Part shown: piece after piece, positions 60,123-64,000 of the stretch
How positions within the stretch are numbered: position 1 is the first letter of the stretch
How the letters are laid out: each line of letters opens with the position of its first letter
Source: Cyanobium gracile PCC 6307
GTDB lineage: Bacteria > Cyanobacteriota > Cyanobacteriia > PCC-6307 > Cyanobiaceae
Assembly: GCF_000316515.1 (NCBI RefSeq)
Contig: NC_019675.1
Span: forward strand, 1,203,964 to 1,267,963
DNA length: 64,000 nucleotides
Reading direction: 5' to 3'
Position numbers and translations under genes: made by a program
The notes under the pieces: generated by a model
Databases searched by the model: none
Told to the model about the DNA's origin: nothing
What the model saw: only the letters and a program-made list of their open reading frames with translations

Positions 60123-60144
60123 TTTTGCAAACAATTTTGCAAAC
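60123..60144. repeat. Pair of TTTTGCAAAC direct repeats
   Basis: TTTTGCAAAC occurs at 60123-60132 and 60135-60144, 12 bases apart start to start. Each contains the palindrome TTTGCAAA. They lie 12 bases before the integrase ATG and are AT-rich within GC-rich DNA, so they could be arm-type integrase sites or operators. Confidence 0.55.
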
Positions 60145-60155
60145 GCCCCCAGTCG

Positions 60156-61373
60156 ATGGCAGCGGCAAGGCCCCGTCAGCCCAGGTGGATCACCACCCTT
60201 AGGCACGCCCTCCAACAGGACAACGGGCGTGGCTGGACGGTGTGGGAGGCGAGGGGCCACGTGCAGCTGTGCCACCGCAGCACCGAAGGCACCCGGGAAA
60301 CCCAGACACTCGCCATCCCCTGGAACGGAGAGTGCATCCCCGCCGTGCTCGGGACGGTTGCCCAGCTTCGTTCGGCGATGACGGAGCAAGGGGTTGGGCT
60401 CAAGCGGGCCCATGCCCTGCTCCAGCGGACCGGCATGGTGGCTCTTCCCGGGCCGGCCACGCAGCCGCGCATCGACTGGGAGCTGGTGGTGGAAGGCTTC
60501 CGGTCCTTCAAGCTCAGCAGCGGCGCCGTGAAGGCCAGCACCTTCGAGCGGATGTACGAGCCGGTGATGCAAGCCTTCTTGGCGGAGCTGGCGGCCAGCC
60601 CTGCCCCAGCGGATGCCCAAGAGCTTTTTGAGCGGTTGGTGCAGACCTGCGGAGGTGAACCCGGCAGCAAGGGCCGGCAGCTGCGCGTCCTCTACACCGC
60701 GCAGCTGCTGCGCTTTGCCCTGAAACAAGGGGCACCCAGTCGCTGGAAACCGCCAGAGGACTTGGCGGACTTCATCGGCAGGCGCTCGGCCGATTCCCTG
60801 CGCAGGGACAGCACTCCGATCAAGGATCGGCAACTGGTGGCCCTACTGGATTCCATCACAGACCCCCGCTGGCGCTTGGCCATCGGACTGATCGGTTGCT
60901 TCGGGCTTCGGCCCGTAGAGCTGCGGTTCTGCCGAGCAGACGGAAACTGGCTCGTTGTGGAATACCGCAAACGCACCGCCCGAGGAAGCACCCCCCCTCG
61001 CCGGGTACGCGGGCTGGACCCGGAAGCGATGGAGGGCGAAAGCACCCGCCTGCTCAGCCTCCTGGAGACCCAGGAACTCCCGCCGCTCGGCACCGACAAC
61101 AAGGGGGCCGGAGCGGCTGTCCACCAGTTCCTGGAAAGGCGCTCGGCATGGCAGCGGCTGCGGGCCGAGGCCCGCTTCAGAGGCGAACTCCTGACGCCCT
61201 ATGGCCTCCGCCATGGCTACGCCCTGCGGGCCCATCAGCGAGGGCTCGCCCCCAGGCTGACCGCCAGCCTGATGGGGCACAGCCTCCAGACCCACTGCCG
61301 GCACTACGGGAACTGGACCGACGCGGAAACCATCGACGCGGCCTTCGAGAAGATCGGGGCCGCGGCAGCCTGA
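60156..61373 (+). CDS. Tyrosine recombinase (integrase)
   Basis: 405 residues from ATG; an upstream extension would run into the tRNA and is rejected. The middle (VVEGFRSFKLSSGAVKASTFERMYEPVMQAFLAEL) is a SAM-like core-binding domain. The catalytic domain has Arg252 in GCFGLRPVELR, Arg352 with His353 in TPYGLRHGYALR, His375 in SLMGHSLQTHCRHYG and the nucleophile Tyr384 in CRHYGNW. It would integrate and excise the element at tRNA-Ala with the help of the downstream HTH protein. Confidence 0.92.
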   Translation: MAAARPRQPRWITTLRHALQQDNGRGWTVWEARGHVQLCHRSTEGTRETQTLAIPWNGECIPAVLGTVAQLRSAMTEQGVGLKRAHALLQRTGMVALPGPATQPRIDWELVVEGFRSFKLSSGAVKASTFERMYEPVMQAFLAELAASPAPADAQELFERLVQTCGGEPGSKGRQLRVLYTAQLLRFALKQGAPSRWKPPEDLADFIGRRSADSLRRDSTPIKDRQLVALLDSITDPRWRLAIGLIGCFGLRPVELRFCRADGNWLVVEYRKRTARGSTPPRRVRGLDPEAMEGESTRLLSLLETQELPPLGTDNKGAGAAVHQFLERRSAWQRLRAEARFRGELLTPYGLRHGYALRAHQRGLAPRLTASLMGHSLQTHCRHYGNWTDAETIDAAFEKIGAAAA

Positions 61374-61412
61374 CCAACCCGGCTGGGCCCGACCCGCTTT
61401 TCGGAGTCACTA

Positions 61413-61432
61413 CATACGTTGTTGTGCGTATG
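61413..61432. promoter_or_regulatory. Inverted repeat upstream of the excisionase-like gene
   Basis: CATACG (61413-61418) and CGTATG (61427-61432) are separated by 8 bases and lie 18 bases before the ATG of the HTH gene. This position fits an operator for autoregulation or an excisionase binding site. Confidence 0.4.
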
Positions 61433-61449
61433 CATGCAGCAGCAGACCG

Positions 61450-61683
61450 ATGGTCCGCCACCATGAGGAACTCTGGCTTCCCACCAGCCAGGCCGCCCGT
61501 GCCCTCGGCATCAGCCCCCACACGCTCAAGCGCTATGCCGATCGCGATGGGTTCCTGATCGAAGGCACCCATTGCCGCCGGGGCCCCTATCCGAACAGCC
61601 CACGGGTGTGGGAGGTGAATGGCTGCAGGCAGGCAATGAGCTGGCGGCAGTGCCACGGCAGGCCAGGCCCTGGACCCACCTGA
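61450..61683 (+). CDS. Excisionase-like helix-turn-helix protein
   Basis: A 77-residue protein. LWLPTSQAARALGISPHTLKRYADRDGFLIEGTHCRRGPYPNSPRVWEVN is a MerR/Xis-type winged helix-turn-helix in which the wing ends with the usual RVWEV strand. It follows the integrase gene after 76 bases in the same direction. Likely role: recombination directionality factor or regulator of the element. Confidence 0.78.
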   Translation: MVRHHEELWLPTSQAARALGISPHTLKRYADRDGFLIEGTHCRRGPYPNSPRVWEVNGCRQAMSWRQCHGRPGPGPT

Positions 61684-62081
61684 ACCTTCTGTAAATCCCA
61701 CCTTCTTTCCAGAGCAGCCAACAGGTGGTACATGCTGACTGCCATCCGCTCCAGAGAAAGAACTCCTCTGCGGAATGAATACCAAAGGCTTTAGCTGAGA
61801 CAACACAGTCATCAACAATCCGCTCCACCACAACCATGCGACCAGGCTCGATCAGGCTCCAGGCCTCTGATCACCGGAATCACCAGGAGGCGCAGCGAGC
61901 CGTCGTGGGCAGGATCGTGGAGGGCCATCTTCCCTTTTGCCATCGCTAACTCTGCGCTATTTCCTGTCTGTCGTCCCAAGCACAAGTTTGCGACCGTTCC
62001 TATAGTCATTTCCACCTCGACCTGACCAGTGACCACCACTCCGGCGAAACCACAGCCCGTGAACCGGTCGTCAGGGCTCGG
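61684..62081. other. Gap between the excisionase-like gene and drmD
   Basis: About 400 bases with no convincing gene. Minus-strand frames give short fragments such as RMVVVERIVDDCVVSAKAFGIHSAEEFF that look protein-like over 30 residues but are interrupted. It is more AT-rich than both flanks and could hold the promoter of the defence operon plus debris from an older gene. Confidence 0.4.
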
Positions 62082-64000
62082 ATGACCGTCACCCCCACAA
62101 GAACCCGCGCCCGGCTAAAGCCCGGCGCCGTGGTGCGCTGCCGCACCCGCCGCTACCTGGTGGAGGACGTGCAACCGCCCCGGGAGGCCGGAGCCGACAC
62201 GGTCGTGACCATGGCCTGCATGGAAGACCAGGCGATCGGCCAGCGGCTCACGGTGTTCCTGGAGCGGGAGATCGACTTCGAGCTACTGGGGGAAAGCAGC
62301 TGGGAGGTGGTGGCCCAGCGGGGCTTCGACCAGCCCCGTCAGTTCTCGGCCTACCTCAACACCCTGCGCTGGAACTGCGTCACCGCCACAGACCCCGAGC
62401 TGTTCCAGGCCCCCTACCGGGCCGGCATCGACGTGAAGGCCTACCAGCTCGAACCGCTGCGCAAGGCCCTGCAGATGCCCCGCGTCGGCCTGTTCATCGC
62501 CGACGACGTGGGACTGGGCAAGACGATCGAGGCAGGGCTGATCCTGCGGGAGATGCTGCTGCGCCAGCGGATCCGCCGCGTGGTGATCAGCTGCCCGCCG
62601 TCGGTGCTGCGCCAGTGGCAGGAGGAGATGGCCAACCGCTTCGGACTGGCCTTCACCGTGATGGACCGGGCTTATGTGGCCAAGGTGCGCCAGGAGCGGG
62701 GCTACGGCACCAATCCCTGGAGCACAGGCAGCCGCTTTCTGATCTCCCATGCGCTGCTGCGCAACAGCGACTACGCCGCCCCTCTGATCGACTGGCTGGA
62801 GCAGGGCCGCGGCGATCAGGACCAAGCGCCGCTGCAGAGCCTGCTGATTCTTGATGAGGCCCACAACGCCGCCCCGGCCAGCAACAGCCTTCGCTATGCG
62901 ATCGATTCCGGGCTGACCCGCAGCCTGCGGGACCTGGCACCACGTTTCGAGCACCGCATCTTCCTGAGCGCCACGCCCCACAACGGCCACAGCAACAGCT
63001 TCACGGCGCTGCTGGAGCTGCTCGACCCGGCCCGTTTCACCCGTGGGGTGCCGTTCGATCAGGCCGACCTGGATGCCGTTCTGGTGCGCCGTCTGAAGGA
63101 TGACCTGCGGCGCATCGGCGAGGACTTCCCCGAGCGGATCGTCGAACCGATCCTCATCCCGAAGGGCTCCCTGGCTGCTGACACGCCGGAGCTGGTCCTG
63201 TCGCAGCTACTGCAGCAGTACCGCCGGCAGCGGGAGCGCCGTCTACTGGCGGAGGGTGCCAGCAAGCGCCAGCTGAATGCCGACCGGCTGGTGATTACCA
63301 ACCTGCAGAAGCGTCTGCTCAGCTCGGTGGAGGCGTTCGCCCGCACCCTGGCGGTGCACCAACGGACCCTGGAGAGCAAGCAACAGCAGCAACGCGATGC
63401 CCAACTGGAGCTGCTCGACGGCGGCGTCAGCGCCGACAGCGACCTGGCGGAACTCAGCGACGACGAGGTGCTCAATCTGGAGGAAGCCCAGATCCGTTCG
63501 GCCCTGCGTCAGACCCTCGCCGCCGACCAGAGCGATCGGCAGCTGCTGGAGCAGATGGCAACGATCGCCGCCGCCCATCGCAGCCGCCCCGATCCCCGTA
63601 TCGAGAAGCTGGCGGAATGGCTGAAACAACATCTGTGTCCGGGCCTTGGAACGGCGGATCTGCAATGGCAGCCCACCCGGCTGCTGATCTTCACCGACTA
63701 CGTGGATACGAAGCGCTATCTGGAGCGGCAGCTCAGCCAACTGCTGGGCGAGAGGGAAACCGACCGGCGGGTGGCGAGCTTCAGCGGTGGCATGAGTGAG
63801 GAGAACCGCGAACGGCTCAAGGCCCAGTTCAATGCCGACCCCGACCAGGAGCCCCTGCGCATCCTGATCGCCACCGATGCGGCCCGGGAGGGCGTGAACC
63901 TGCAGAACCACTGCCGGCATCTAATCCACTTCGACATCCCCTGGAACCCCAGCAAGCTGGAGCAGCGCAACGGCCGCATCGACCGCAAGCTGCAGCGGGC
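62082..64000 (+). CDS. drmD: SNF2-like helicase DrmD of a class 1 DISARM system (partial)
   Basis: The frame is open from ATG to the window end, about 639 codons; the C-terminus is missing. The N-terminus (RLKPGAVVRCRTRRYLVEDVQPP, LRWNCVTATDPELFQAPYRAGIDVKAYQLEPLRKAL) and helicase motifs are characteristic: Walker A DVGLGKTIEAGL (about 143-149), DEAH at 258-261 in LLILDEAHNAAPASNS, FLSATPHNGHSNSFTALLELLDP, then ATDAAREGVNLQ and EQRNGRIDRKLQR. The PHNGHSNSF and WNCVTATDP blocks match DrmD, the class 1 DISARM helicase. DISARM restricts phage with DrmABC and a methyltransferase, expected just downstream. Confidence 0.88.
   Translation, partial: MTVTPTRTRARLKPGAVVRCRTRRYLVEDVQPPREAGADTVVTMACMEDQAIGQRLTVFLEREIDFELLGESSWEVVAQRGFDQPRQFSAYLNTLRWNCVTATDPELFQAPYRAGIDVKAYQLEPLRKALQMPRVGLFIADDVGLGKTIEAGLILREMLLRQRIRRVVISCPPSVLRQWQEEMANRFGLAFTVMDRAYVAKVRQERGYGTNPWSTGSRFLISHALLRNSDYAAPLIDWLEQGRGDQDQAPLQSLLILDEAHNAAPASNSLRYAIDSGLTRSLRDLAPRFEHRIFLSATPHNGHSNSFTALLELLDPARFTRGVPFDQADLDAVLVRRLKDDLRRIGEDFPERIVEPILIPKGSLAADTPELVLSQLLQQYRRQRERRLLAEGASKRQLNADRLVITNLQKRLLSSVEAFARTLAVHQRTLESKQQQQRDAQLELLDGGVSADSDLAELSDDEVLNLEEAQIRSALRQTLAADQSDRQLLEQMATIAAAHRSRPDPRIEKLAEWLKQHLCPGLGTADLQWQPTRLLIFTDYVDTKRYLERQLSQLLGERETDRRVASFSGGMSEENRERLKAQFNADPDQEPLRILIATDAAREGVNLQNHCRHLIHFDIPWNPSKLEQRNGRIDRKLQR

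Noticed and set aside
1-64000. CRISPR array
   Set aside because: No regularly spaced 25-40 base repeats were seen; the only repeats are short and in two or three copies.

Overview
The window looks like the chromosome of a high-GC unicellular picocyanobacterium of the Cyanobium/Synechococcus group. The basis is a phycobiliprotein lyase (CpcS/CpeS type), several cyanobacterial conserved families (DUF3611, DUF1517, DUF3122, TIGR03792-like, a ThiD2-ThiE fusion), a cyanoexosortase, frequent GTG/TTG starts, few Shine-Dalgarno sequences and very GC-rich codon use. The genus is an inference; no rRNA is present.

Region 1 (1-28.1 kb) is a large surface-polysaccharide locus. A tightly overlapping series of glycosyltransferases, a polymerase-like membrane protein, a CDP-sugar epimerase-like SDR, an AsnB-type amidotransferase and a carbamoyltransferase is followed by a WecA/WbpL-type initiating transferase. 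After a 307-bp regulatory gap comes a FlaA1/CapD-type dehydratase, a cyanoexosortase A with its associated protein, and a dual-specificity-type phosphatase. A Wzc-like co-polymerase/BY-kinase (minus strand) is divergent from a Wza-like export gene, a Pro-rich unknown and a small outer-membrane barrel. Together these would build, amidate or carbamoylate, polymerise, export and phospho-regulate a capsule or EPS. No Wzx flippase is visible.

Region 2 (28.1-49 kb) is mostly housekeeping: era, CpcS-type lyase, trmD, ispF, larB, thiS-thiE, ribF, surE, pheS, nadK, an OmpR-type regulator with a degenerate receiver, DUF192, cobL (cbiET), an acyltransferase-3/SGNH protein, a GH116 glucosidase, DUF3122 and ribD. 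Many genes overlap by 4 bp; three convergent pairs overlap at their 3' ends.

Region 3 (49-54.6 kb) is unstable DNA. A GT61-type gene is followed by a decayed stretch in which remnants of an SRAP/YedK gene, a Nif11-like gene and probably a DUF427 gene keep the same order and strand as the intact SRAP-Nif11-DUF427 set at 53.1-54.6 kb. An intact, less GC-rich GT-C-like membrane protein gene lies between the SRAP and Nif11 remnants.

Region 4 (54.6-60 kb) returns to core genes: ftsH, a GT-C/PMT-like glycosyltransferase, argF, lexA and tRNA-Ala(GGC).

Region 5 (60-64 kb) is the start of an integrated element at that tRNA: a tyrosine recombinase, an excisionase-like HTH protein, and the first ~639 codons of a SNF2-type helicase that I recognise as DrmD of a class 1 DISARM anti-phage system, cut by the window end.
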